This document shows positions 7,830-17,256 of a stretch of 42,717 nt of DNA, piece after piece. The notes under the pieces were generated by a model, which was not told where the DNA came from, did no database searches, and was given only the letters and a program-made list of their open reading frames with translations. Location: NCBI GenBank assembly GCA_903839975.1, contig CAIMEH010000023.1, positions 1 to 42,717 on the forward strand, given 5' to 3'. Every line of letters starts with the position of its first letter. Position 1 is the stretch's first letter. The translations under genes and the position numbers were made by a program. This DNA is from an uncultured Candidatus Berkelbacteria bacterium (lineage in GTDB: Bacteria > Patescibacteriota > UBA1384 > 2-12-FULL-50-11).

Positions 7830-9016
7830 TGCCAAAACCAGAAATTAAAATTAAATTAGACGGTAAAAAGTTGGGAATATGGGCTGCCAAAGGGTTGTCC
7901 GTTATTTTAATTAGCGCAATTGGGGTGCTTTTTGTTTTATATTTTTTGTCGGCTACTCAAACAGGTGAAAGAATCCGAACCAGCTTAGGTCTAAACAATT
8001 TAAAAACCTTCACAATAAATACGACCAATAATGAGACGATAAATGTTCAAGAGTCGTCGGCTGTTATTGATGCCAGTAAAGCGGTGTCGCCGGCAGTAGT
8101 TAGTGTTACCAGTAAAGCTACCTCGGTTCAAAACGTTTTTGGATTCGGCGTTATTCAAGCACCAACAGTCTCTGGTACCGGTATGATTTTAACCAGCGAT
8201 GGCCTGATTGCTACTAATAAACACGTAGTCACTGGTAACACGAATTTTGTAGTTACTACTTCTGACGGTACTAACTACGACGCTACGGTTGTGGCAACTG
8301 ACCCAGTAACGGACATTGCTTTCTTGAAGGTAACCGCCCATGGCTTGCCAGTTGCTAACCTTGGAGACTCTGGCTCATTGCAGGTTGGTCAGTGGGTAAT
8401 TGCTATCGGTAACGCGCTTGGCCAGTTCCAGAATACCGTTACTTCCGGTGTAGTTTCTGGTTTGAATAGAACCGCCACCCCAAGTGACGGCAACGGCAAT
8501 ACCGAGACTTTGGAAGGCTTAATTCAGACGGACGCAGCCATCAACCCAGGTAACTCTGGTGGTCCGTTGTTGAATTTGCAGGGTCAAGTCGTTGGAATTA
8601 ATACCGCCATTGCTGGCGATGCTCAGAACCTAGGCTTCGTTATTCCGTCAAACGTTCTAAAACAGTCGCTCGATTCCTACACCAAGAACGGAAAAATTTT
8701 GCGTCCTTACATTGGCGTTCAATACGAAACTATCACTAGCACGGTTGCTAAGTCGTTAAGCTTGCCAGCAAATAACGGCGCCTTAGTTACAGCTTCTGGT
8801 GGTGGCTCGGCTATCTCTGCTAATTCGCCAGCTGCTACGGCCGGACTACAAAACAACGACATTATAACCAAGGTTAATAGCACGAATATTGACCAGAATA
8901 ATCCGTTGTCGATTGTAATCCAGAGTTTTAATCCTGGTGACAAGATTTCCATCACGATTCTTCGTGGTGGTAAAAGCCAGACTCTTAGCCTGACGCTGGG
9001 AACGCTAGGGAACTAA
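7829..9016 (+). CDS. HtrA/DegP-like trypsin-like serine protease with PDZ domain
   Basis: TNKHVV, DIAFLKV, GNSGGPLLN catalytic motifs; C-terminal PDZ region. Confidence 0.94.
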   Translation: MPKPEIKIKLDGKKLGIWAAKGLSVILISAIGVLFVLYFLSATQTGERIRTSLGLNNLKTFTINTTNNETINVQESSAVIDASKAVSPAVVSVTSKATSVQNVFGFGVIQAPTVSGTGMILTSDGLIATNKHVVTGNTNFVVTTSDGTNYDATVVATDPVTDIAFLKVTAHGLPVANLGDSGSLQVGQWVIAIGNALGQFQNTVTSGVVSGLNRTATPSDGNGNTETLEGLIQTDAAINPGNSGGPLLNLQGQVVGINTAIAGDAQNLGFVIPSNVLKQSLDSYTKNGKILRPYIGVQYETITSTVAKSLSLPANNGALVTASGGGSAISANSPAATAGLQNNDIITKVNSTNIDQNNPLSIVIQSFNPGDKISITILRGGKSQTLSLTLGTLGN

Positions 9017-9204
9017 ATTTAATTTGCAGGGAGGCCCGCACCCTTTTTGTGAGGGTCAGGGGCCTTTTTGCGAGCCGGCCCCTAGGCCCTCACACTCCCT
9101 ACCCCGAAACGCTGCCACGGGCGTGAGGAGAAAATCCAGGCGAAATCGCAAAGCCTAATCGGCACGTTACATCACAATTTCTGGGATTTTCTAATTAAAA
9201 ATAA

Positions 9205-9243
9205 GGCCCATCAAAACTGATTGAAAATCGGTTTTGATGGGCC
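9205..9243 (-). terminator. Rho-independent terminator of ORF 9249-9545
   Basis: 13-bp perfect stem ggcccatcaaaac/gttttgatgggcc followed on minus strand by ttatttttaatt. Confidence 0.85.
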
Positions 9244-9248
9244 AGGTG

Positions 9249-9545
9249 CTAGTTTTTGATATTCCCCGCCGTGAAATAGCGTCTCAAAAGGGGGCGTCTC
9301 GCTATGTTAATCATCCAAACCACTAGGGAGACGATAAGTATGCCTATGACATCAGCATAAAACGGGTAATTAAATGTACGATAATACGTTTGTGCTGCGC
9401 AAGCACCAGTCATAGCTATTACTAAAAGCTTTGTCGCACCTAGTAATAGCGACTCGCATAGCTCAAAGCAATGACCTCTAGCTTTATCGATCGCACCCGT
9501 AGTATCTACAATGACACAAAGCATGAGTAGCATAACAACGTTCAT
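9249..9545 (-). CDS. Hypothetical membrane protein
   Basis: 98 aa, hydrophobic segments, Shine-Dalgarno gaggaggc upstream, terminator downstream. Confidence 0.7.
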   Translation of the reverse strand: MNVVMLLMLCVIVDTTGAIDKARGHCFELCESLLLGATKLLVIAMTGACAAQTYYRTFNYPFYADVIGILIVSLVVWMINIARRPLLRRYFTAGNIKN

Positions 9546-9779
9546 TCTTTGCCTCCTCGGCCGAAGATTTGAAGAAATTATGGCAGGAATCTACTAATAA
9601 TCAATGGAAATCCGAGAAATTTTTAGTTGGCCGTCAGTTCAATGTTTAAAAATTTCGTTAAGGATTTTCTCCATACCTCTGTGAGGGCGAGTGGGGGTAG
9701 GGTCGCAAGGGCCTAGGGGGCGACTTCGCAAATCAGCCCCCTGGCCTTTGCACATGGTGCTTGTACGAAAAATAAATTT

Positions 9780-10646
9780 CTAGTTTGGTAAAAAGAAAGC
9801 GTAACGGTCGAAGCCAGCTAGGTCTTTGCGGACGTCTATTTCGTAGCCTGGCAGAGTTTTTTCGGCGATATCTTTTACTGGGTCGCCGTGAGTGTGCCAG
9901 AATTCGATAGCAGCGATACCGTCTTTCTTGAGATATTTACCGATCTGCTCGAGGAATGGCTTGATGTAAAGCATACCGTCTTCGCCTGCCTCGATAGCAA
10001 TCATTGGCTCCCAATCTAAAATCTGTTCTGAAACAAAAGCTAGTTTCTGGGTTGGAACATAAGGTAAGTTGGCGACGATAAGGTCGTATTTTTTTTCTGG
10101 GACGTTCTCGAATAAATCGCTCTGAATAAATTCAACATCGACTTTCAATTTTTTAGCGTTCTCGGCGGCTAGATCTAAAGCATCCTCAGAGATATCGGTG
10201 GCAGTGATAGTTGCGCCAGGGAAATATTTTTTTAGGGCTAAGGCAATTGGGCCGGCGCCAGTACCGATTTCAAGAAAGTCGCCGTGCTCTAATTTGTAAT
10301 CCTTAATCTCATGGATAAGTTGTTCAACTAGCTGCTCGGTTTCTGGACGGGGGATAAGCGCACGTTCGTCGCTTTTCAGTTTCCAGCCCATAAAGGCCTG
10401 ATCGCCGACGATATAGGCAACTGGGGCGCCGTTGAGGCGTTTGGCCACAGCTTCCATTAGGGTGTCGAAGGTGGCGTCGTCGAGCTGGTCGTCGTATTTG
10501 CCAACCAGCGAACCGGTATCGGCTTTTAAAATTTCAGATAAAAATATCTCGGCTTCGCGAGCGCCATGAATATATCCGGCATCCTCAAGTCGAGAAGCTG
10601 CCTGTTTAACGGCCTCTTCAACTGTTCTCATCTGTAGATATACCAA
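9780..10646 (-). CDS. prmC: Peptide chain release factor N5-glutamine methyltransferase
   Basis: [35 protein letters not shown] motifs; overlaps prfA. Confidence 0.95.
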   Translation of the reverse strand: MVYLQMRTVEEAVKQAASRLEDAGYIHGAREAEIFLSEILKADTGSLVGKYDDQLDDATFDTLMEAVAKRLNGAPVAYIVGDQAFMGWKLKSDERALIPRPETEQLVEQLIHEIKDYKLEHGDFLEIGTGAGPIALALKKYFPGATITATDISEDALDLAAENAKKLKVDVEFIQSDLFENVPEKKYDLIVANLPYVPTQKLAFVSEQILDWEPMIAIEAGEDGMLYIKPFLEQIGKYLKKDGIAAIEFWHTHGDPVKDIAEKTLPGYEIDVRKDLAGFDRYAFFLPN

Positions 10647-11550
10647 GATTAGCTTCTTGTAGGGCTTCCGTTACTTTTTCTAAATCTCCGTCCAAAATCG
10701 CGTCCATATTATGCCAAGATTTGTTAATACGGTGGTCAGTGATACGGCTTTGCGGGAAATTATAGGTTCGGATTTTGTCGGAGCGGTCGCCAGATTTAAT
10801 CATATCGCGACGCATTGAGCCGACAGAATCGTTCTGTTCGCCCTGTTGACGCTCCCACAGACGAGCACGCAAAACGTTCATAGCTTTGTCTTTGTTTTTG
10901 AGCTGAGAGCGCTCATCCTGACAGGTAACAACAATTCCGGTTGGAATATGGGTAATGCGAACGGCTGAGTCGGTGGTGTTAACACCCTGACCACCGTGAC
11001 CACCGGAGCGGTAGACATCTACGCGAAGATCGCTTGGATTTATTTGGGCGTCGACTTCTTTAACTTCTGGTAGCACGGCAACAGAAGCGGCGGAGGTGTG
11101 AATACGACCAGATTTCTCGGTTTTTGGTACGCGCTGAACTCGGTGAACACCGCCCTCAAAACGAAGTTTCGAGTAGGCGCCATCACCTTTGATGATAGCC
11201 ACGGCCGATTTAATGCCGCCAAGTTCGGAGAGACTGCTTTCAACCAATTCCATTCTCCAGCCCATGCGCTCGGCGTAACGCTGATACATACGTAACAGCT
11301 CGCGAGCAAATAGCTCAGCCTCATCGCCACCTGTACCGGCACGAATTTCAAGAATGGCGTTACGCTGGTTGAGTGGATTGGCGGCGTCAAGTTGACGCTT
11401 GAGTTTGTTGATCTCGTCTTGGGCCAAATCGCGGATATCGCGGTCGTCCGTACTTGCGTACAGCTCTTCGGCTTCTTTAAGTTGTTCGAGCAATGTCGAG
11501 TCCGCAGGGCGAGAGCTCCGAGGCGTAGCCGACGATTCCTTCTCGTTCAT
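10618..11550 (-). CDS. prfA: Peptide chain release factor 1
   Basis: [28 protein letters not shown] with GGQ motif. Confidence 0.95.
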   Translation of the reverse strand: MNEKESSATPRSSRPADSTLLEQLKEAEELYASTDDRDIRDLAQDEINKLKRQLDAANPLNQRNAILEIRAGTGGDEAELFARELLRMYQRYAERMGWRMELVESSLSELGGIKSAVAIIKGDGAYSKLRFEGGVHRVQRVPKTEKSGRIHTSAASVAVLPEVKEVDAQINPSDLRVDVYRSGGHGGQGVNTTDSAVRITHIPTGIVVTCQDERSQLKNKDKAMNVLRARLWERQQGEQNDSVGSMRRDMIKSGDRSDKIRTYNFPQSRITDHRINKSWHNMDAILDGDLEKVTEALQEANLGISTDENS

Positions 11551-11610
11551 AGGTACATTTTACCAGAGAACAGGTTGAATTACACGTATAAAAATGTTTA
11601 AATTGCCCCA

Positions 11611-11895
11611 TTGGAGGTGAGATCTTTGTTCTTTGGTACTGTAGAATATAAAAAATCTCGACGTAAGGCGAGGTTTCTCAAGATGAAATATAAAATATTT
11701 GAGAAACTATATTTCTGGCAACTTAAAAGACTTCCTGAAAAGGAGTGGTCTGAGCCTACGTTACGAGGCAGAATCTTCCGTTGGACTATGCTCAGATACA
11801 TTATGCTCGGCGGCCGATTTCTCGGGGAAGAACTAGGACAAGTGGAGGCTGGATTCCGTGAGTTGGAAAGAAGACGTTCGGTTCGAGCAACTTGA
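11611..11895 (+). CDS. Hypothetical basic protein
   Basis: 94-aa ORF (TTG or nearby GTG start) followed by a strong terminator. Confidence 0.45.
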   Translation: MEVRSLFFGTVEYKKSRRKARFLKMKYKIFEKLYFWQLKRLPEKEWSEPTLRGRIFRWTMLRYIMLGGRFLGEELGQVEAGFRELERRRSVRAT

Positions 11896-11920
11896 GCTTA
11901 TAGCTTTTTAAGCTACTTTC

Positions 11921-11941
11921 GCCACCCGGTTCCCGGGTGGC
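11921..11941 (+). terminator. Rho-independent terminator
   Basis: gccacccgg-ttc-ccgggtggc then cttttct. Confidence 0.8.
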
Positions 11942-11949
11942 CTTTTCTC

Positions 11950-11978
11950 TTGATGACCTGTTAGCAATCTGATACAAT
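11950..11978 (+). promoter_or_regulatory. Promoter of rpmE-rpsB-tsf operon
   Basis: TTGATG-17 nt-TACAAT, 10 nt before rpmE ATG. Confidence 0.65.
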
Positions 11979-11988
11979 TTCCTAGTAA

Positions 11989-12231
11989 ATGAAGAAAGAC
12001 ATCCATCCACAATATTTTCAGGCAAAGGCCGTTTGTTCGTGCGGCAACACTTTTGAGATTGGCGCAACTGTGCCAGAGTATCGTCTTGAAGTTTGTTCCG
12101 CTTGCCACCCGCTTTATACCGGTAAGATGAAGATTATGGACACCGCTGGACGTCTTGACCGCTTCAAAGCTCGTCTCGATAAAACAGAAGCCACTAAAGC
12201 TGCTAAACCAGCCAAGAAAGGTGCTAAGTAA
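11989..12231 (+). CDS. rpmE: 50S ribosomal protein L31
   Basis: MKKDIHPQYFQAKAVCSCGNTFEIG...EVCSACHPLYTGK. Confidence 0.95.
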   Translation: MKKDIHPQYFQAKAVCSCGNTFEIGATVPEYRLEVCSACHPLYTGKMKIMDTAGRLDRFKARLDKTEATKAAKPAKKGAK

Positions 12232-12233
12232 TT

Positions 12234-13097
12234 ATGGCATTGCCAACACTTATTGAACTCGCCGAATCCGGCGCCCACTTCGGACATCACCGTTCATTGA
12301 CCTATCCTAAAGCCAAAGGTTTTGTATTTATGGTTAAGAGCAACGTTGCTTTAATCGATTTAGAGCAGACTCAGAACGCAATTGAAAACGCTCAGAAAAT
12401 TATTGATGCTCACCGAAAGAGCGGTAAAAGCATTCTTTTTGTTGGCACCAAGCGTTCCATTCGTGGCGTTGTTCGTGAAGTTGCCGAAAGTATCGGTGCC
12501 TCGTTTATCAACGAGCGCTGGTTCGGTGGCACTTTAACCAACTTTGCTACCATCGAAGAGAGCATAAAGCGCATGACAGATATCGAAGAGTTTTTGGCCG
12601 GTCCAAAAGCCGCTAAATTAACCAAGAAAGACCGTCTTATGACCGAGCGTAAATTAGCTCGTTATCATCGTTTCTTGCAAGGTTTGGCCGGTTTGAAAGC
12701 TATGCCAGATCTAATTATTCTTGCTAGCGCCAGCGAAGATGGCATTGCCATCGCCGAGGCTAACCAGCTCGATATTCCGGTTATGGCTATCACCGACACC
12801 GACATGAACCCAGACAAGGTTACTTACCCAATTCCAGCTAACGACGACGCTCCAAAAGCTGTCGAGTTAATCTTGCGCGCCATGGTTGAAGTTCCTGGTT
12901 CAAAGAAAGCCAAAGTTGAGGCCGAGGTTGAAGAAGTTTCCGAGGAAACTCCAGAAGAACCAAAAGCCGAGAAAAAAGCTTCAACCAAGAAAACTGCTGC
13001 CAAAGAAGTTAAAGAACCAAAAAAGGCTGCTAAAAAAGCCGAACCAAAAGCTGCTAAAAAGCCAGCTGCCAAAAAAGCTACCAAGAAAACTAAGTAA
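12234..13097 (+). CDS. rpsB: 30S ribosomal protein S2 with K/A-rich C-terminal tail
   Basis: LIELAESGAHFGHHRSLTYPKAKGFVF..., GGTLTNF; tail KKAAKKAEPKAAKKPAAKKATKKTK. Confidence 0.95.
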   Translation: MALPTLIELAESGAHFGHHRSLTYPKAKGFVFMVKSNVALIDLEQTQNAIENAQKIIDAHRKSGKSILFVGTKRSIRGVVREVAESIGASFINERWFGGTLTNFATIEESIKRMTDIEEFLAGPKAAKLTKKDRLMTERKLARYHRFLQGLAGLKAMPDLIILASASEDGIAIAEANQLDIPVMAITDTDMNPDKVTYPIPANDDAPKAVELILRAMVEVPGSKKAKVEAEVEEVSEETPEEPKAEKKASTKKTAAKEVKEPKKAAKKAEPKAAKKPAAKKATKKTK

Positions 13098-13109
13098 GAA
13101 GGAGGACGA

Positions 13110-13568
13110 ATGGCCATCTCAGTTGACCAGATTAAAGAACTACGCGCCGAAACCGGACTCGGTATTCACGATGTTAAAAAAGCCCTTGAAGACGCAAACG
13201 GTGACAAGAAAAAGGCTTTAGAACTTCTTAAAGAGAAGGGTTTGTCTGTTGTTGCCAAAAGAGCCGATCGTGCTACCTCACAAGGTTTGGTCGAGGTTTA
13301 CGCTCACGGCGGCCGTATCGGGGCCATGGCTGAGGTTAACTGCGAGACCGACTTTGTTTCTCGTAACGACGATTTCAAAACTTTTGCTCACGACGTCGTT
13401 CTACAGATTGCTTCGATGAATCCAGAGAGCGTTGAAGAGCTGCTGAAACAGGAATTCTTCAAAGACCCAAGCAAAACCATAAGCGAGTATCTTACCGAGA
13501 TCGTTGCTAAAACAGGAGAAAATATCAAGATTTCCAGATTCTCTAGGTTTGAACTTGGTGTCGACTAA
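13110..13568 (+). CDS. tsf: Elongation factor Ts (short form)
   Basis: IKELRAETGLGIHDVKKALEDANGDKKKALELLKEKG; EVNCETDFVSRND. Confidence 0.93.
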   Translation: MAISVDQIKELRAETGLGIHDVKKALEDANGDKKKALELLKEKGLSVVAKRADRATSQGLVEVYAHGGRIGAMAEVNCETDFVSRNDDFKTFAHDVVLQIASMNPESVEELLKQEFFKDPSKTISEYLTEIVAKTGENIKISRFSRFELGVD

Positions 13569-13620
13569 TATTCTTCGGACTGATTTCCTCCTATCGCTGT
13601 GCTCAGTCGTAAATGGTCGC

Positions 13621-13680
13621 AAAACAGGTGAGAACATTAAGATCTCCCGCATCTCTCGCTTCGAACTCGGCCAGGACTAA
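13621..13680 (+). pseudogene. Second, diverged copy of the tsf 3' end
   Basis: Encodes KTGENIKISRISRFELGQD* in one frame; ~60-bp match to 13509-13568, many synonymous differences. Confidence 0.85.
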
Positions 13681-13701
13681 TCGCCAATCGTTTCTAGATT
13701 T

Positions 13702-14808
13702 TTGGCTAATTTTCAGGCTATACTTGCTTTAATGAAGCCAATTCGGGTGGTTCAGGTAGTAACTGATAGTAATCAAACTGGCGCACCTAGTCAGGTTTTA
13801 TTCCTATTACAAGGCCTAAAAGGCAAACTCGATAATCATATTATCTGTACCGAGGGCTGGCTAACTGAAGAAGTTCGTAAAAGCACCGACGCTACTATTC
13901 ATCTGATCGATGATAATCTTTCACGCGACAAACAAATAAAGAAGATTAAATCTCTGTATAAAGTGATTCAACCAGACATTATTCACTGTCATGGTGTTAG
14001 ATCTACCTACGTTGGCAGATTTGCCGCAGCCGACAGTGTCGCCAAGGTTGTTTTTACCGAACATCTTTGGACAAACGATTTTCACTTACCACAAAGATTC
14101 CGTGAGATTGTTCAGGTTGCAATGATGCGACGTTTATCAAGTCGGGCCGACGTTGTTATTGCGGTTTCCGAAGCTGTTAAAGCATTTCTAATTAAGAGAA
14201 GGATTGTTGATAAGAATAAAATCCGTATAGTTAGTGGAGCTATTTTGCCGCAAGAACAGACCGCTCTTCCACTGAAGAATACCATCGGTACTCTTGGCAC
14301 CCTAACTTTCATTAAGGGCACCGACGTTCTGCTTGGGGCTGTGGCGATTACTAAAACTACGATCCCAGACATCCGATGTCTAATTGGAGGCGACGGTCCA
14401 GATCGAAAGATGTTGGAAAAACTGGCTGAAACGTTGGAGATCGCACAAAATGTTGAATTTCTTGGTGCTCAGGACGGTTCTAAGGAATTTATTAAGCAAC
14501 TAGATTGCTACATACAGGCTTCGCTAAGCGAGTCTTTCGGGATGGTAATTCTTGAAGCGATGTCGGCCGGCCGGCCAGTAATCGTCAACGACGCTGGTGG
14601 AATGCCAGAACTGGTTAAAGATGGCGGTGGCCTGGTATTCAAAAAGAACTCGGCTGAATCGTTGGCCAAGAATATTATTGAGCTACTTGGCGATAAAAAA
14701 CTGACAGCTAAGCTCTCGAATGAGGCTGCCAAGATTGCTCGTAAATATGATATAAAAACAATGGCGGATAAAAATTTAGAAATTTACCAGGAGCTAATGA
14801 ACAAATGA
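13702..14808 (+). CDS. Family 4-type glycosyltransferase
   Basis: GT-B fold features: GTLTFIKGTDVLL, SLSESFGMVILEAMSAGRPVIVNDAGGMPELV. Confidence 0.88.
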   Translation: MANFQAILALMKPIRVVQVVTDSNQTGAPSQVLFLLQGLKGKLDNHIICTEGWLTEEVRKSTDATIHLIDDNLSRDKQIKKIKSLYKVIQPDIIHCHGVRSTYVGRFAAADSVAKVVFTEHLWTNDFHLPQRFREIVQVAMMRRLSSRADVVIAVSEAVKAFLIKRRIVDKNKIRIVSGAILPQEQTALPLKNTIGTLGTLTFIKGTDVLLGAVAITKTTIPDIRCLIGGDGPDRKMLEKLAETLEIAQNVEFLGAQDGSKEFIKQLDCYIQASLSESFGMVILEAMSAGRPVIVNDAGGMPELVKDGGGLVFKKNSAESLAKNIIELLGDKKLTAKLSNEAAKIARKYDIKTMADKNLEIYQELMNK

Positions 14809-15575
14809 GCAAAATGAAAAATCTCGGCCAGATGGCGCGCTCGGTTCGAACGGTGCTTCAGCTACAAAACTTTAAAGGGGCGGCTAATATGGTTGGAAGT
14901 ATTGAAGGTCGCGAGGTCATAGCAATAAATAACTCGGTTAAAAAAGTGGCAGTTATTGCGCCGCATCCTGATGACGACATTTTTGGCTGTGGCGGAGCAA
15001 TTGCCGAGCATGTCCGCGCCGGCGCCGAGGTAAAAGTATTGTTTCTAACCAGCGGCGACAAAGGCAATAAAGAAGGCTCAGAAGATAAAAATCTGGTTAG
15101 TATAAGAGAAAAAGAAGCCATCGAGGCTCTGGAGTGTTTGGGCAAAGTTGAGTCAACTTTCTGGAGAATTCCAGATGCTGATATTGCGCCAAGCAAGAAA
15201 ATGGCCGAGAAACTAAATATCTTTATGCGGTTAGGCAAGTTCGACCGAATATACATTCCGTGGTTTGGCGAGGAAAATGCCGATCATGAACAAGCTTTTC
15301 AGCTGTGTACTAAAGCGATCACGGATTCACCAATTACGGCCGAAATCTGGCAGTACGAGGTTTGGACGCCGTTGGTACCAAATAAAATATTACCAATTAG
15401 CTCGGTACTAGACATGAAGAAACGGGCGATCGCTTGCCATAAAAGCCAGTTAACTTCTCGCGGCTACGCCGATGGAATTATCGGATTAAATACTTACCGC
15501 GGAGCAATGATCGGTCTTGATGGTCCGGCAGAGGCTTTTCTGGTGTTGAAACCAGAGGTTTTGGCAAAAATCTAA
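14805..15575 (+). CDS. PIG-L/LmbE family deacetylase
   Basis: VIAPHPDDDIFGCGGAIAEHVRAGAEVKVLFLTSGDKG; ATGA overlap with GT. Confidence 0.92.
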   Translation: MSKMKNLGQMARSVRTVLQLQNFKGAANMVGSIEGREVIAINNSVKKVAVIAPHPDDDIFGCGGAIAEHVRAGAEVKVLFLTSGDKGNKEGSEDKNLVSIREKEAIEALECLGKVESTFWRIPDADIAPSKKMAEKLNIFMRLGKFDRIYIPWFGEENADHEQAFQLCTKAITDSPITAEIWQYEVWTPLVPNKILPISSVLDMKKRAIACHKSQLTSRGYADGIIGLNTYRGAMIGLDGPAEAFLVLKPEVLAKI

Positions 15576-15611
15576 CTACACATTCCGGTCTATTCTTGAT
15601 ACATTGCAGTT

Positions 15612-16163
15612 ATGCAAACAATCTCACAGATTAAACAAAGTATGCAGCAGGCACTCGCACTGCTGGAAGATGATTTACGAACGCTCCGACCCGGTCGAGC
15701 TTCTTCTGATTTAGTTGCATCTCTTCCAGTATCGGCTTACGGCAGTAACGCGCCGCTTAGTAGCGTAGCTTCAATCTCAGCCAACGATCAAGGCCAGCTA
15801 ATTATCGCTCCATGGGACAAGGCTGTAACAGGTGCAGTTGAAACAGCTATCCGCAACAGTCAGCTCGGTTTCTCAGTCATAAATGAAGGCGCTCAACTAA
15901 GACTAGCTCTGCCGCCACTTTCCCAGGAACGACGTCAAGAATTTGTGAAAATTGCCGGTCAAAAAGGTGAAGCGGCTCGAATCAAACTTCGACAGATTCG
16001 CGAGGACGCAATTCAGGTTGCCAAGCGCGAAAAAGCGGCCGGCACTGTTCGCGAAGACGAACTTACTCGGTTAACCAAAGATCTAAACGAACAGATCGAC
16101 GAATTCAACGGCAAGGTGAAAAGCGTTGTCGAACAGAAGGAAAAAGAACTTCTGAGTATCTAA
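15612..16163 (+). CDS. frr: Ribosome recycling factor
   Basis: LRTLRPGRASSDLV; RRQEFVKIAGQKGEAARIKLRQIREDA. Confidence 0.95.
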   Translation: MQTISQIKQSMQQALALLEDDLRTLRPGRASSDLVASLPVSAYGSNAPLSSVASISANDQGQLIIAPWDKAVTGAVETAIRNSQLGFSVINEGAQLRLALPPLSQERRQEFVKIAGQKGEAARIKLRQIREDAIQVAKREKAAGTVREDELTRLTKDLNEQIDEFNGKVKSVVEQKEKELLSI

Positions 16164-17254
16164 TGGTAGTAACTTTCCTCGTATTCCTGGCAATACTGCT
16201 GGTATTGGTGTTAGTTCACGAGTTGGGCCATTTTTTGGCCGCCAAACGGGTAGGAGTGCGGGTAGACGAGTTTGCCTTCGGTTTTAAACCTCGTATCTGG
16301 GGAAAACAGGTTGGCGAGACTATGTATGCCATCAACGCGGTACCTCTGGGCGGCTACGTTAAGCTGTACGGCGAGGAAGCGGGCGAGGAGGGAGATAGAG
16401 CGCTAGGCAACAAAACTATCGGCCAGAGGGCTCTAGTGATGGTTGCAGGGGCTTTCATGAACGTGCTTCTCGGTTGGATTATATTAACAGTGTTGTTTAT
16501 TGTCGGTTTTCAGCCAATTTACCCTGGTGTAGAGAAGGATCCGTTCGTTAACACTCAACCTGTTACGGCCTTGGATAGTGTTGCAACAGGTTCACCTGCA
16601 GCAGCTGCTGGTCTGGTTGCTGGCGACACGGTGCTAAGTATCGACGGTCAGAATATCGATTCAACAGATACGGCTTTATACATCTCTAACCATAAAGGCC
16701 AGAACGTTTCAATTTCAATTAAACACACAGATGGCACTCAAGCAGTTGTCTCGGTTGTTCCAAGGGTAAATCCACCAGCAGGCGAGGGCTCACTTGGTGT
16801 CTCTTTGGCGAGCGTTGGCGATGTTAAAACCTCGGTTTGGAAAGCGCCGCTAGCCGCTATTTATGAATCTGGCCGAATCGTAGGCTTGTCAGTTGCTGGC
16901 TTCGGTACGTTTGTCGGCAATCTAGTGGTTCATCAACAGGTTTCCAATGATGTCACGGGTCTAATTGGCATCGGTGCTCTAACGGGTACAGCTAGACGGC
17001 TAGGTTTTGCCTACCTAATGCAGCTAGTAATGGTAATTACTATTGGCTTAGGAGTTATTAATCTAATGCCGATTCTGCCACTTGATGGCGGTCATATTGC
17101 CGCTCTAGCTTACGAGAAGATTAAGGGCCAAAAATTATCTGATAAACAGCTCGGTTGGCTCTCAACCGCAGGTCTAGCTTTTGTGCTACTGCTCTTTGTG
17201 CTTGTTACTTACAAAGATATAATAAGGTTTGACGTGATCGGACGTCTATTTTAA
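16163..17254 (+). CDS. rseP: Site-2 intramembrane metalloprotease (M50, RseP-like) with PDZ
   Basis: HELGHFLAAKRVGVRVDEFAFGFKPRIWG; NLMPILPLDGGH. Confidence 0.92.
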   Translation: MVVTFLVFLAILLVLVLVHELGHFLAAKRVGVRVDEFAFGFKPRIWGKQVGETMYAINAVPLGGYVKLYGEEAGEEGDRALGNKTIGQRALVMVAGAFMNVLLGWIILTVLFIVGFQPIYPGVEKDPFVNTQPVTALDSVATGSPAAAAGLVAGDTVLSIDGQNIDSTDTALYISNHKGQNVSISIKHTDGTQAVVSVVPRVNPPAGEGSLGVSLASVGDVKTSVWKAPLAAIYESGRIVGLSVAGFGTFVGNLVVHQQVSNDVTGLIGIGALTGTARRLGFAYLMQLVMVITIGLGVINLMPILPLDGGHIAALAYEKIKGQKLSDKQLGWLSTAGLAFVLLLFVLVTYKDIIRFDVIGRLF

Positions 17255-17256
17255 CC

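Noticed and set aside
9249-9545. Composite transposon bounded by the 9056-9140 / 9656-9755 inverted pair
   Set aside because: No transposase; each repeat follows a different convergent gene's stop in the same relative orientation, so a 3'-UTR element is the simpler reading.
12886-13221. ORFs 12886-13221(+) and 12824-13117(-)
   Set aside because: Shadow frames of the low-complexity K/A-rich rpsB tail.
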